Virus record (IMG/VR): IMGVR_UViG_3300028024_000105
Location: 1-64,000 of that record
Length of the DNA stretch: 64,000 bases
Direction: 5' to 3' (one strand)
Origin: a virus
Below are positions 25,101-33,195 of this stretch, in pieces. The first letter of the stretch is position 1, and the number at the start of each line of letters is the position of its first letter. The position numbers were made by a program, and so were the translations under genes. The notes under the pieces were generated by a model. It had not been told where the DNA came from. It ran no database searches and saw nothing but the letters and a program-made list of their open reading frames with translations.

Positions 25101-25798
25101 TCCTGGGAGGCACGCTCGACCTGGACGCCGAGGAGCCCTTCATCCAGCGTGGCGAACTGAAATGGCCGGTCTCCGATGCTACTCTTGGATTGCTGCCCGG
25201 CGCCAACGGCGTGCTCGGCGAACGTCCGGCGGACGTCCGGCAGATCCGCAAGGACACCAAGGACTGCCAGCTCTGCGACCTGCGTGGCTCCTGCAAGGCA
25301 CCCGTGCCCGTCGACCCGGGCCAGCTCGACATCATGGTGGTGGCCGAGGCGCCCGGGAAGAACGAGGACAAGGTCGGCAAGCCGCTGATCGGAGACTCCG
25401 GAAACGTGCTCTGGCCTGAGCTGGAGCGTCTCGGTGTCTCTCGCGAGATGGTCTACGTCTCGAACTCCGTCAAATGCCTGCCCCCGGCGAAGACCAAGCC
25501 CACGCCCGAGCAGATCGACGGTTGCCCGTGGCTCGAGAAGGAGATCAAGGCCATCAAGCCGAAGACCATCCTGGCGCTGGGCAACTCCGCGCTCTACTAC
25601 TTCACGGGGAAGGAGAAGGGCATCATGGAGATGAACGGCAAGACGGAGTGGAACACCAAGGCGAACGCGTGGGTGACCTTCTGCATCCACCCGGCCAATC
25701 TGCTGTACGCGCGCGAGGCCGAGGAACTGGCGTCCCGGGAGCTGATGTTCCGCGAGGCGTTGACCGAATTCGCGCGGGTCATTTTTCAATTTGCATGA
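22172..25798 (+). CDS. DNA polymerase III alpha fused to uracil-DNA glycosylase
   Basis: 1208 residues. Residues 1-280: PHP domain (DLHVHSSFSLLDGA, VTDHGNVDGW). Residues 350-500: catalytic palm with ARGSVGGSLV and PDIDIDIED, the aspartates that bind Mg2+. Fingers include LWRPGPI; a helix-hairpin-helix-like segment (NKKVIKALFYCGAFD) follows near 890. The beta-binding and OB domains of cellular DnaE appear reduced. From about residue 1030 a family 4-type uracil-DNA glycosylase begins: CQLCDLRGSC, VVAEAPGKNEDKVGKPLIG, YVSNSVKCLPP and IHPANLL, with cysteines for an iron-sulfur cluster. The replicase of this phage can thus excise uracil itself. Confidence 0.9.
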   Translation: MLTDADFTDLHVHSSFSLLDGAANPEQLLEASQRLGRKHMAVTDHGNVDGWLRFQKAAKKMDVKPIFGIELFMLENFEERHTGKPKNLHLTAIAKTEQGLGKLVQACGFANMEGMGKSGYAARPFLPMDYPIVNKWPGDVIIMTGCASSPFWNAADGIELLGYYADAFKGDLYAEIMPNEEFELQKTINASAMQAASYFGIKPVVTTDIHYISPEDSEFHEVVIGLSQKYMTWSNPKRWKFESHNNYVHNITQLVESLMRMGLTEEQVRQMVFSTSEIAEKTIHKIHQPTIKLPPVIGDISEEEERERFLQLVLDGLRTRGVANTPGYLERVAAEYDIIAPKGFVRYMLMVWDVVRWAKSHGILIGPARGSVGGSLVAFALGITDIDPIKYRLWFERFIDPERIDMPDIDIDIEDRNRHLVEQYLKEKYGQWNVAHVSTFASMLGKMALKDVGRLFEVPLAEVQKMCNCIIHAHESDVRAHLTIQDTIASGDATAVEFQKKYPHVVHFAQKLEGQVRGCGIHAAGFVISDEDLRTSARAYLVTRRDKVTINWDKNDAESMGFVKLDLLGLQTLSAVAEASRLIEARHGRKIDFTQLPLDDPKTYEMIQRGDTVTCFQINTPSMQRYCAKLKPENFEHLAAITALWRPGPIQSGAADMYAKCKNGLEPVHYASDAFKSITEISYGQMIYQEQVAQMLMKLAGYTYAQADKVRKIVSKKGGVQAWDDEEPKFVAGCEKIGLLNPDQAHELWQSSKMFALYAFNRAHSVGYGMLAYWTAYLKANYPAEWLCSFLNYGNADREDLKTGEINRDVALREALRSGIEILVPDINESDVIWTVATTKHNKPALRVGLQDIKFVGETAVEEIQKLKSRTRQIETLEKFVLEGVDRRCCNKKVIKALFYCGAFDQIISPDIYDRWVKQYDQMYDTMEKPKKRAELLATAVPEGEKQEIIARERNIFLRFDPLAIDGANAAERMAKILGGTLDLDAEEPFIQRGELKWPVSDATLGLLPGANGVLGERPADVRQIRKDTKDCQLCDLRGSCKAPVPVDPGQLDIMVVAEAPGKNEDKVGKPLIGDSGNVLWPELERLGVSREMVYVSNSVKCLPPAKTKPTPEQIDGCPWLEKEIKAIKPKTILALGNSALYYFTGKEKGIMEMNGKTEWNTKANAWVTFCIHPANLLYAREAEELASRELMFREALTEFARVIFQFA

Positions 25799-25813
25799 GT
25801 CCGAGCGTCCTAC
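25785..25813 (+). promoter_or_regulatory. Phage promoter candidate, GCGTCCTAC class
   Basis: TTCAA 25785-25789, 15 bases, GCGTCCTAC 25805-25813, five bases, ATG 25819. It overlaps the polymerase stop codon. Confidence 0.55.
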
Positions 25814-25818
25814 AGAAC

Positions 25819-26265
25819 ATGACCGCGAAGCTGAAAGTCGTCCTGAAACTCGACGGAGTCGAGCACAAGCTGACGATCCCTGATGACCTTCAGGTGTCCG
25901 TCCAGAGTCTGAACAAGGACCTGGGCGAGCAGCCCGGCTGGTATGCCCACTACGGGCTGATCGCAGCGCGACTCTCGGGAATCCGAGAGCAGAAGGCACA
26001 GGCCCTGAAGGACATTTCAGCCGCCGTCGAGATCGACATCCGCGCCGAGGTCCTGAAGTCCGGAGAGAAGTCGACCGAGGACAAGATCCGGGCCAAGGTC
26101 CAGCTTCACGAGACCGTCATCGGCGCCCGGCAGGATCTGATGGACGCCGAGCGCTCCGCATCCGAAGCATCCGTGATCAAGGAGTCCTTCTACCATCGCA
26201 AGGACGCCCTGATCGCGCTCGCAGCAAACTACCGCGCAGAACTGACACAGCCCAATTCCCACTAG
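25819..26265 (+). CDS. UvsY-like recombination mediator
   Basis: 148 residues, helical and charged. The order YAHYGLIAARLSGIREQKAQ, a middle basic region, and a final SFYHRKDALIALAANYRAEL segment follow the layout of UvsY-type mediators that load UvsX on ssDNA coated by gp32. Direct similarity to T4 UvsY is weak. The location between polymerase and SSB, near RecA, supports the call. ATG 25795, overlapping the polymerase stop, is an alternative start. Confidence 0.5.
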   Translation: MTAKLKVVLKLDGVEHKLTIPDDLQVSVQSLNKDLGEQPGWYAHYGLIAARLSGIREQKAQALKDISAAVEIDIRAEVLKSGEKSTEDKIRAKVQLHETVIGARQDLMDAERSASEASVIKESFYHRKDALIALAANYRAELTQPNSH

Positions 26266-26280
26266 TTGTTCGGAGATCGT

Positions 26281-27276
26281 ATGCCCATCCACAAGACCAA
26301 CATGGCCGGAGTCCGCGAACGCCGCAACGTGCTGCTTCGCATGAAGGAAGAGCGCGAGGCCAATTCCGTCATCGCGGACATCGAGTCCGGCGAGAACTAC
26401 TACCGCTTCCTGCCGCCGTGGTCGGCGGCCGGAGAGTGGCGCAAGGAAGCCTGGTTCCACAACCTCTTCAAGGCCGAGATGAAAGTCTCGGGCAAGAAGG
26501 TCGTCGTGTGCCTGAAGCGCACCTACGATCAGGCGTGCGCGCTCTGTGAGCAGGTCGATCAGATGTTCAAGATGAAGGACCCCGAGGCCGAAGAGCTGGC
26601 CAAGGAGATCCGCGCGAAGCAGCGATTCTTCTCGAACGTCCTGGACCTGACGAAGAAGGACGGCAAGGTGTACGTCCTCCCCTTCGGCCAGAAGCTCGAG
26701 GAGCGGATCGTCGGCATCATGGAGGGCGGCAAGGGCCCCGACGGCATGGAGTCCTTCGGCGTCGGCGACATCACGGACGTCCAGACCGGACGCAACATGA
26801 TGATCACCAAGAAGGTCAACCCGAAGAACACCAAGGAGACCGACTACGCGGCGCAGGCGTCGCCCCAGCCGTCCGTCCTGCCGAACGCCGAGGCGTTCTG
26901 CAGCGCGCTCAACAACCTGGACGAGTTCGTGATGCGCGACTGCGTCACCTACGACCAGATGAAGGCCGCGCTCAACGGGACGGAACAGGCCCCGTCTCCG
27001 GCACCCGCGCCCAGTTCCGCACCTGCAGCAGCCGGTTTCCCCCTCCCGGCGTCCCCGGCGCCTTCGCCCCTGACCGCCGAGTTCATGCCGGTCCCCGGCG
27101 CAGGAGCGCCCCCGGCCGCAGCCCCCGCGCCCAGTCCCGCACCGGCCCCGGCGCCGGTCGCATCGGAGTTCGGACCGCCGCCCGGCACCGCCCCCGCATC
27201 GCAGCCCCCCGGCGGCAAGCCCGCAGGAGCCCTCGCGCGCCTTCAGGCCATGAACGCCCAGAAGGCGGCCAAGTAG
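26281..27276 (+). CDS. gp32-like single-strand DNA-binding protein
   Basis: 331 residues. NYYRFLPPWS and WFHNLFK, then CLKRTYDQACALCEQ, give the OB-fold with the His/Cys zinc site of T4-type gp32. The last 110 residues are a proline- and alanine-rich linker ending in a basic ALARLQAMNAQKAAK, in place of the usual acidic tail, so protein partners may be bound differently. ATG 26281 has GGAG upstream. Confidence 0.8.
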   Translation: MPIHKTNMAGVRERRNVLLRMKEEREANSVIADIESGENYYRFLPPWSAAGEWRKEAWFHNLFKAEMKVSGKKVVVCLKRTYDQACALCEQVDQMFKMKDPEAEELAKEIRAKQRFFSNVLDLTKKDGKVYVLPFGQKLEERIVGIMEGGKGPDGMESFGVGDITDVQTGRNMMITKKVNPKNTKETDYAAQASPQPSVLPNAEAFCSALNNLDEFVMRDCVTYDQMKAALNGTEQAPSPAPAPSSAPAAAGFPLPASPAPSPLTAEFMPVPGAGAPPAAAPAPSPAPAPAPVASEFGPPPGTAPASQPPGGKPAGALARLQAMNAQKAAK

Positions 27277-27295
27277 ACCCCCTTTCCTGCCATAG

Positions 27296-27328
27296 CCCCA
27301 GTCTCGGGACCTACCACCGAGACTGGGG
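27296..27328 (+). terminator. 12-bp hairpin terminator
   Basis: CCCCAGTCTCGG, 9-base loop, CCGAGACTGGGG, perfect 12-bp stem. Followed by TCAATATT rather than a long T run, so efficiency is uncertain. It is preceded by CCTTTC, like the terminators near 49.4 and 53.0 kb. Confidence 0.7.
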
Positions 27329-27346
27329 TCAATATTCGAGGTCGCC

Positions 27347-27784
27347 ATGCACGAGTCGAACAAGGAATCCACCGTCGACATCCGGCCCATGATCAAGATT
27401 GAGGCAATTCATGCGCGTCGTGACGAGCTGCTGAAAGCCGAGAAGATCGCCGAATCCGTCTGCGCCGAGGCGGATCGCATCGTCTCGAGCGACCGTGGTA
27501 ACGACTACGGTCGTCCCATCGACGATTTCTCCAAGACCGCCGTCTTGTGGGGCGTGATTCTCGGGATCGAGATCACCCCCGAGCAGGTCGCGATGTGCAT
27601 GGCGCAGGTCAAGGTCTCGCGAGAGCTGAACAAGCACAAGCGCGACAACCTGGTCGACCTGATCGGCTACACGAAGTGCCTGGACATGGTGGTCGAGGAT
27701 CGTGTCAAGCGCACCGCCGAGGGCTGGGAGTACAACCGGATCGTCGGTGTGTGGATCAAGCCCGGACAGGAAGAACCGTCGTAA
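27347..27784 (+). CDS. DUF6378-like phage protein
   Basis: 145 residues. DRGNDYGRPIDDFSKTAVLW, the MCMAQVKVSRE helix and DNLVDLIGYTKCL are the hallmark segments of a widespread phage family of unknown function that often sits by nucleotide metabolism genes. Cytoplasmic. Confidence 0.65.
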   Translation: MHESNKESTVDIRPMIKIEAIHARRDELLKAEKIAESVCAEADRIVSSDRGNDYGRPIDDFSKTAVLWGVILGIEITPEQVAMCMAQVKVSRELNKHKRDNLVDLIGYTKCLDMVVEDRVKRTAEGWEYNRIVGVWIKPGQEEPS

Positions 27785-27794
27785 GGCATCAGTC

Positions 27795-28754
27795 ATGCCC
27801 AAGAAGATCAAGGCGCTCCCGGGCGCCGCAAAGCTCAAGTCCCTCTCGTCGTCCTTCAACCGGGTCGAGCCCACAGTGTGGTTGCCGACCGGCATCCATG
27901 CGCTGGACCTGTCCATCGGGCACGGCATTCCGCGAGGCCGAATCATCGAAATCTTCGGCGGCGAGTCGGCGGGCAAGAGCCTGCTCGGGTGGGAGATCCT
28001 GAAGCAGTTCCAGAATGTGGGCGGCGAGACCATGCTGCTCGGCAACGAGGCGACCGAGTCCGAGCGCTTCATGCGCCTAGTGGGCATCGACGTCGACAAG
28101 CTGGCGTACGAGCGGCCGGAGACCGTAGAGGAACACCGCGACCTGATCGTCACGTTCGTGACCGGCGTTCGGAAAATCAGCAAGGCACCCATCGGCATCA
28201 TGTGGGACTCCATCGCCAACACGAGCGCCGAGAAGGAGTGGGAGAAGGACGAAGAGGTCGGAGAGAAGCCGCGCGACAACGACATGGCCAGCCGCGCCGC
28301 GTCGCTTTCCAACTTCTTCAAGCAACACAGCACCTGGATGGTCAAGAACGACGTGACGCTGCTGCTGATCAATCAGATCCGCGAGAAGATCGGGGTCATG
28401 TTCGGCAAGAAGACCGACAGCCCCGGCGGCCGGGCGCTCAAGTTCGCCGCTTCGGTCCGGATCGAGCTGACGCGCGGCAAGCGCTTCGAGAAGGAAGGAA
28501 TCATCGCCGGGACCGACTGCTACATGACCGTGGAGAAGAACAAGTGCGCCCGTCCGTTTCGCAAGGCGTGCCTGCGCATCAACTGGAATCAGGGATACGA
28601 CCGCTACGCCGGATTGGGCGACACGCTCGTCGCGGCGGGTCGCGTGAAGGACCTGAAAGGCAACACGTTCGCCATCGGTGACGAGAAGTTCACCACGAAC
28701 GATTGGCCCGCCGTTCTCGAAAAGCATCCCGAGTTGATGGCGCCCTGGATCTGA
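27795..28754 (+). CDS. uvsX: RecA/UvsX-like recombinase
   Basis: 319 residues. IFGGESAGKSLLGWEI is Walker A, GIMWDSIANTS Walker B, and LLLINQIREKIGVMFG holds loop L1; SPGGRALKFAASVRI is the conserved region after it. Length fits short phage RecA proteins without the full C-terminal domain. It promotes strand exchange in recombination-dependent replication, with the UvsY-like and gp32-like proteins upstream and the gp46/47 pair downstream. Confidence 0.9.
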   Translation: MPKKIKALPGAAKLKSLSSSFNRVEPTVWLPTGIHALDLSIGHGIPRGRIIEIFGGESAGKSLLGWEILKQFQNVGGETMLLGNEATESERFMRLVGIDVDKLAYERPETVEEHRDLIVTFVTGVRKISKAPIGIMWDSIANTSAEKEWEKDEEVGEKPRDNDMASRAASLSNFFKQHSTWMVKNDVTLLLINQIREKIGVMFGKKTDSPGGRALKFAASVRIELTRGKRFEKEGIIAGTDCYMTVEKNKCARPFRKACLRINWNQGYDRYAGLGDTLVAAGRVKDLKGNTFAIGDEKFTTNDWPAVLEKHPELMAPWI

Positions 28755-28761
28755 GGGACCG

Positions 28762-28953
28762 ATGAACATCTACGCGCTGAGTCTTTGCGTCCTGGCGTTC
28801 ATGTTCGTGTCGATCCGGGCGGGCCTGCCGGACTTTCTGGCGGGTGAGTTCTATCGCTGGTCCTTGATTTGGGACTGGCCCTACGGCCTGTTCCGCCGCG
28901 CCGAGAAGTCGCTGCGCGAACGGGGTCGAAAGCCCAAAAGGTGCTGCCGGTGA
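28762..28953 (+). CDS. Small membrane protein
   Basis: 63 residues, one N-terminal hydrophobic segment (YALSLCVLAFMFVSI), an aromatic middle and a basic end. Its stop overlaps the start of the nuclease gene (GTGA). Role unknown. Confidence 0.5.
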   Translation: MNIYALSLCVLAFMFVSIRAGLPDFLAGEFYRWSLIWDWPYGLFRRAEKSLRERGRKPKRCCR

Positions 28954-30047
28954 AGATCGCAGTTTTCAGCGACATCCACTTCCATCCGTTCCCGGCCTTC
29001 GCCAAGGTCGAATCAGACGGTCTGAATTCGCGTCTGAAGATGACCGCAGCGCGAGCCAAGGACATCGTCCGCATCGCCAAGGCCGAGGGTTGCGCAGCCA
29101 TTCTCTTCGCGGGCGACCTGTTTCATACCAAGTCTATTGGGGCCGAGACCATCGACGAGGCCGTGCGCGCCTTCTCCGGTGCCGACATCCCCATCATCGG
29201 GGTCCCCGGCAACCACGACATGGCCACCGACGGAGGGAACACGCGGCACTCGGCCCGAGCCCTGGGCGGGAAGATCCGCTGGCTGGACAACTTCGAGGGC
29301 CGCACGGCCGAGATCACGCAGGGGAACGAGGACCTGATCGTGTACGGCATCCCCTACGTGGCCAAGCAGGAAGAGCTGCGCAAGGAGATGCAGGCCGCGC
29401 CCAAGTGCGACATCCTGTTGATGCACGCAGGCTTCTCCGGGTCCTTCATGGGAAGCGACTACATCGCCGATATGGGCGACTGCATCGACTACGCGTCGAT
29501 CCTGGAGACGAAGGCCAAGCTGGTGGTCTCGGGACACTTCCACCAGCCGCAACTGATCACCATCGACGAGAACCTGGACATCGACAATAAGCGCCCCAGC
29601 GGAGATGCACAGCGCGGGCCCTACGTCCCCGGCCGGTCGATCCTGGTGCCCGGCTCCCCAGAGCAGCACAACTGGGGCGATGCCGGAAGCCACCATGGCT
29701 TCTGGATCGTGGACACGCTCCAGAAGATGGCCGAGTTCCACAAGCTCGGATCGCCCGAGTTCGTGAAGATCGTAGACGGGCCGAACACGGTTGTGCCGAA
29801 ATCCGGAGACTACGTTCAGGTTTCCGGCAAGCCGGATGCTGAGTTCATTGAATCGCTGAAGCAGACGACTCCGCACGTGATCGTCGAGCACACTCTCGCA
29901 CCTGCCGCACGGCCCGTGCGCGCATTCGACGCCGGAATCGCCGATGCACCCAAGACCCTCGTCCAGAAGTTCGTCGAGACGTCCGAGACGCCGCTCGACA
30001 AGAAACGGCTGGTCGAGGCGGGCCTGAAGTATCTGGGCTGCGACTGA
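28950..30047 (+). CDS. SbcD/Mre11-like nuclease (gp47-like)
   Basis: 365 residues. FSDIHFH, AGDLFHT, GVPGNHDM, LLMHAGFSG and SGHFHQPQ are the five phosphoesterase motifs of Mre11/SbcD/gp47. Forms the end-resection complex with the next gene. GTG start overlaps the previous stop. The C-terminal tail of about 90 residues would bind the ATPase subunit. Confidence 0.9.
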   Translation: MKIAVFSDIHFHPFPAFAKVESDGLNSRLKMTAARAKDIVRIAKAEGCAAILFAGDLFHTKSIGAETIDEAVRAFSGADIPIIGVPGNHDMATDGGNTRHSARALGGKIRWLDNFEGRTAEITQGNEDLIVYGIPYVAKQEELRKEMQAAPKCDILLMHAGFSGSFMGSDYIADMGDCIDYASILETKAKLVVSGHFHQPQLITIDENLDIDNKRPSGDAQRGPYVPGRSILVPGSPEQHNWGDAGSHHGFWIVDTLQKMAEFHKLGSPEFVKIVDGPNTVVPKSGDYVQVSGKPDAEFIESLKQTTPHVIVEHTLAPAARPVRAFDAGIADAPKTLVQKFVETSETPLDKKRLVEAGLKYLGCD

Positions 30048-30048
30048 C

Positions 30049-32064
30049 ATGAAACTGAAGACCATCGTCCTGTCGGACTTCCTGTCGTTCCAAGACGAGG
30101 AGATCCAGTTCCCCGAGGGCCTGGTCGCCATCTCCGGCCGGAACGCCGACAGCCCCGGCGCCGGGTCCAACGGCAGCGGCAAGTCTGCACTCTTCGACGC
30201 CGTGTCCTGGGCGCTCTATGGCCGGACGCTGCGCGAGATCGGGTCCGACGATGTCATCCGCATGGCGTGCAAGTCGTGCGAAGTCGCGCTGTCCTTCACG
30301 GCCGACGGCAAGGACTACTTCATCAATCGCCAGCGCGGCGGCAAGAACCTGCTGCACTTCTTCTGCGGCCAGAATGACCTGACGCAGTCCACCATGGCGC
30401 TGACGCAGGAGAAGATCGACCAGACGCTCGGGATGGACTACAAGATTTTCCGGGCAGTGGCGACCTTCTCCGGCGACGCGCTACGCTTCGCGCATGCGAC
30501 GGACAAGGAGCAGAAGGAGATCCTCGAGAAGCTGCTCGGCCTGGACGCCTACGGCTTGGCCCTGGAGAGAGTTCGGAAGGACCTGAACGCGTTGGTCCCC
30601 GGCATCAAGTACAAGGAGCAGCAGGTCGAGCGGGAGAAGGGTCTGCTGCAGACGCGCCGCGACGAGATCGTACGCCTAGGCGGCGAGAAGGACAAAGCCT
30701 CGAGCGACATGGCGCTCGCGGTCGAGAGCGCGAAGGTCCAGTGCGAGGCGCGGCAGAAGCAGATCGCGACCAACGAGTCGGGCATCACCGGCTACAAGGA
30801 GCATCGGACCAAGTTCGAATCACAGCTCGCCGACGTCTCGACCGGGACCAGCGCCGCTTACGGCCACCTGGCCACCGCTCGTGCAGAATACGCCGCAGCC
30901 ATGACCAAGATGCGGGCGGCGAAGGAGTCCATCGACAAGGGCAACGGCGAGCTGGCCAACATCCAGAAGCGGATCGGGACCCCGTGTCCCTCGTGCGCCC
31001 GGCCGCTCGGGCAGGAGCACATCGACCCCCTGTGCGAATCCATCGCCCAGCGCATCCTGGATGCGAACGACGAGTGGGAGAAAGCCGACGGCGCCCTCAA
31101 GGCGGCCGAGCAGCGGGTCAACGGGCTCGCGGCTGAAGTCGAAGCCCTGCAGCGCGCGGACTCCGAACGTGCCGCCGCTCGCGGTGCCTTGCTTCAGAAC
31201 ATCAAGACCTGCAACGCAAAGATCGAGGAGCTGAATCGCTCTACCACCAGCCTGCGCGCGGAGATCGAGCAATTCCGTCGCTCGGGTGACCAGTTCAAGG
31301 CGACCATCTCGACCTACGAAGCGCGCATCAAGGATGCGCAGGCCCGGCTCGACGAGGCCGAATCGCAGATCCAGAAGTCGACCGAGGACTTGGTCTCCGA
31401 CAGGGATCGAGTCAAGTACCTCGAGTTCTGGGAGAAGGGCTTCGGCTACTCGGGCATTCGATCCATGTTGCTCGACGGCGTCGCGCAGAAGCTGACGGAG
31501 CAGACCAACAAGTACCTGAAGATCCTCTCCGGCGGCACGCAGTGGGCAGAGTTCGCGACGCAGTCGACGACCGGCGCGGGAGAACTGCGGGAAAAGTTCA
31601 TCGTCCACGTCTTCAACGCCTACGGCGCCGGAGCTTACGAGGGCAATTCGGCCGGGGAGAAGAAGCGGGTCGATATCGCAATCTGTCTCGCCCTCCACAG
31701 CCTGGCCAGCCAGCGGGCATCGCGCCCTCTGGGCTTCGCCATCCTCGACGAGATTTTCGAGAACCTCGACGAGATCGGCTGCGACAACGTCATCAACCTG
31801 ATCCGGCAGGAGAAGGACCAGCTCGGCACCATCTTCGTGGTGTCCCACAACCCCGCGCTGTCCGCCCGGTTCCCGAGCACCATGGAGATCATCAAGAAGG
31901 ACGGAGTCTCCCGACTCGTCCGACACGAGAAAGCAGCACCCGAATGCGCAACAACAAAGCCGACGTCTACTACGACGCCAAAGGCAAAATCATCCTCGCG
32001 TACCCGAAAGGCCAAGTCGCCGAAGTCGACGGAGCCGAGCGAAAGGGCTTCGGCTACATCGTAA
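30049..32064 (+). CDS. SbcC/Rad50-like ATPase (gp46-like)
   Basis: 671 residues. GAGSNGSGKSALFDA is Walker A (residues 37-51), two long coiled coils flank the zinc hook PCPSCARPLG near residue 317, NSAGEKKRVDIAI is the ABC signature and FAILDEIFENLD Walker B. It opens DNA ends for the nuclease. The last 40 residues are basic and Ser/Thr/Pro-rich and overlap the next gene by 121 bp in another frame, so this tail may be an evolutionary extension. Confidence 0.9.
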   Translation: MKLKTIVLSDFLSFQDEEIQFPEGLVAISGRNADSPGAGSNGSGKSALFDAVSWALYGRTLREIGSDDVIRMACKSCEVALSFTADGKDYFINRQRGGKNLLHFFCGQNDLTQSTMALTQEKIDQTLGMDYKIFRAVATFSGDALRFAHATDKEQKEILEKLLGLDAYGLALERVRKDLNALVPGIKYKEQQVEREKGLLQTRRDEIVRLGGEKDKASSDMALAVESAKVQCEARQKQIATNESGITGYKEHRTKFESQLADVSTGTSAAYGHLATARAEYAAAMTKMRAAKESIDKGNGELANIQKRIGTPCPSCARPLGQEHIDPLCESIAQRILDANDEWEKADGALKAAEQRVNGLAAEVEALQRADSERAAARGALLQNIKTCNAKIEELNRSTTSLRAEIEQFRRSGDQFKATISTYEARIKDAQARLDEAESQIQKSTEDLVSDRDRVKYLEFWEKGFGYSGIRSMLLDGVAQKLTEQTNKYLKILSGGTQWAEFATQSTTGAGELREKFIVHVFNAYGAGAYEGNSAGEKKRVDIAICLALHSLASQRASRPLGFAILDEIFENLDEIGCDNVINLIRQEKDQLGTIFVVSHNPALSARFPSTMEIIKKDGVSRLVRHEKAAPECATTKPTSTTTPKAKSSSRTRKAKSPKSTEPSERASATS

Positions 32065-32567
32065 CCCCGCTCAAGAAGGGGACCGCGCGGGCCAAGGGCA
32101 ACAACTTCGAGATCCAAGTCGCGAAGACGTTCTCCACCTGGCTCTACGGCGACGACCGGGTCATGCGCCGTACGCCGCTGTCCGGCGGCTGGGGCTCCGG
32201 CAAGCTGGGTGACATCACGATGGACCCGGCTCTGGCGCAGGACCTGAAATTGGTCCCGCCCAAGGTGTACGTAGAGTGCAAGAACTACGCGGACCTGCTC
32301 GGGCACTCGTTCTTCCGCTGGCAGTGCTCCGGCGACGCTGGGCTGATCGGCGGCTGGTTGTCGGACACCGCAATGAAGGCCAAGGGCATGCCTTGGTTCC
32401 TAGTCCTGAAGGGCAACGGCACCGACCCCTGGCTGATGACGCCGCTTTGTCCGACGAGTCCGTTTGAGCCCATCGAGGTCGCTCACAAAGGGGTCAACTA
32501 CTTCATGGCTCCTTTGGTTTCGCTGAAGGCCGCCTTCGATTTTCATCGGAAGTCCATTCTCGGTTAA
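31944..32567 (+). CDS. PD-(D/E)XK nuclease, resolvase-like
   Basis: 207 residues. NNFEIQVAKTF, RRTPLSGGWGSGKLGDIT and VYVECKNY give the E...GD...ExK active site of restriction-endonuclease-fold enzymes; the arrangement is that of phage Holliday-junction-resolvase-like or RecB-like nucleases. The start overlaps the gp46-like gene by 121 bp. Its context makes a recombination nuclease likely. Confidence 0.7.
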   Translation: MRNNKADVYYDAKGKIILAYPKGQVAEVDGAERKGFGYIVTPLKKGTARAKGNNFEIQVAKTFSTWLYGDDRVMRRTPLSGGWGSGKLGDITMDPALAQDLKLVPPKVYVECKNYADLLGHSFFRWQCSGDAGLIGGWLSDTAMKAKGMPWFLVLKGNGTDPWLMTPLCPTSPFEPIEVAHKGVNYFMAPLVSLKAAFDFHRKSILG

Positions 32568-32571
32568 CCCC

Positions 32572-33195
32572 ATGTCGCACAGCATCGACGCCAAACGTCT
32601 CGAGCAAGTCCTGTCCGCCGTCCGGGCCGACTCCGCGAGCAACGAGAGCCTGGTCGCCTTCCTCGACCTGATGAAGCCGATCATCGCACTCACGCTCGAC
32701 CGTTTCCCCGATCACATGTCCGACGATCTGGCACAGGAGATCCGGATGTCTCTGATGCGCAAGGCCAAGAGCATCGCGGATTCCTACTTCGCCGGGCGGA
32801 TCAAGAACCCGACGAACTACTTCTTCACCGCCTGCAAGAACTGGGGCATCAACTACCTGAACAAGGAGCTGAAGACCATCGACCGGATGATGCCCATCGA
32901 CGACCTGAAGCTGGAGCCGGTCTACGAGGCGCGGTCGCACAAGGAGCAGCTCATTCAGGAGATCCGCGAGGAGTGCCTGGAGTTCATCCGCAGGCGCTTC
33001 ACGAAGAAGCACGCCCAGCACGTGGCCGAGCGGTTCATGGAGGCCATTCTGCGCGGCGAGCGCCCCAGTTTCAACACGGGCAAGGTCGAGCGGTTCGCGC
33101 GCAGCCAGCGACAGCCAGCGAAAGACACTTACAGCATCGTCTTAATCAAGCTCCGCGAGCTGGTCTCCGAGCACATAGAAGAATTGACCGACTAG
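32572..33195 (+). CDS. Sigma-70-family-like factor (phage sigma B)
   Basis: 207 residues. MSDDLAQEIRMSLMRKAKSI and NPTNYFFTACKNWGINYLNK match sigma region 2 helices (core binding, then promoter melting). The C-terminal part carries KLRELVSEHIEEL where region 4 would be. A second sigma-like protein in the same window suggests two promoter classes, as seen in the upstream boxes. Confidence 0.55.
   Translation: MSHSIDAKRLEQVLSAVRADSASNESLVAFLDLMKPIIALTLDRFPDHMSDDLAQEIRMSLMRKAKSIADSYFAGRIKNPTNYFFTACKNWGINYLNKELKTIDRMMPIDDLKLEPVYEARSHKEQLIQEIREECLEFIRRRFTKKHAQHVAERFMEAILRGERPSFNTGKVERFARSQRQPAKDTYSIVLIKLRELVSEHIEELTD

Noticed and set aside
27001-27230. Pro/Ala-rich stretch as a DNA repeat
   Set aside because: Codons vary between units; it is a low-complexity linker of the SSB, not a tandem DNA repeat.
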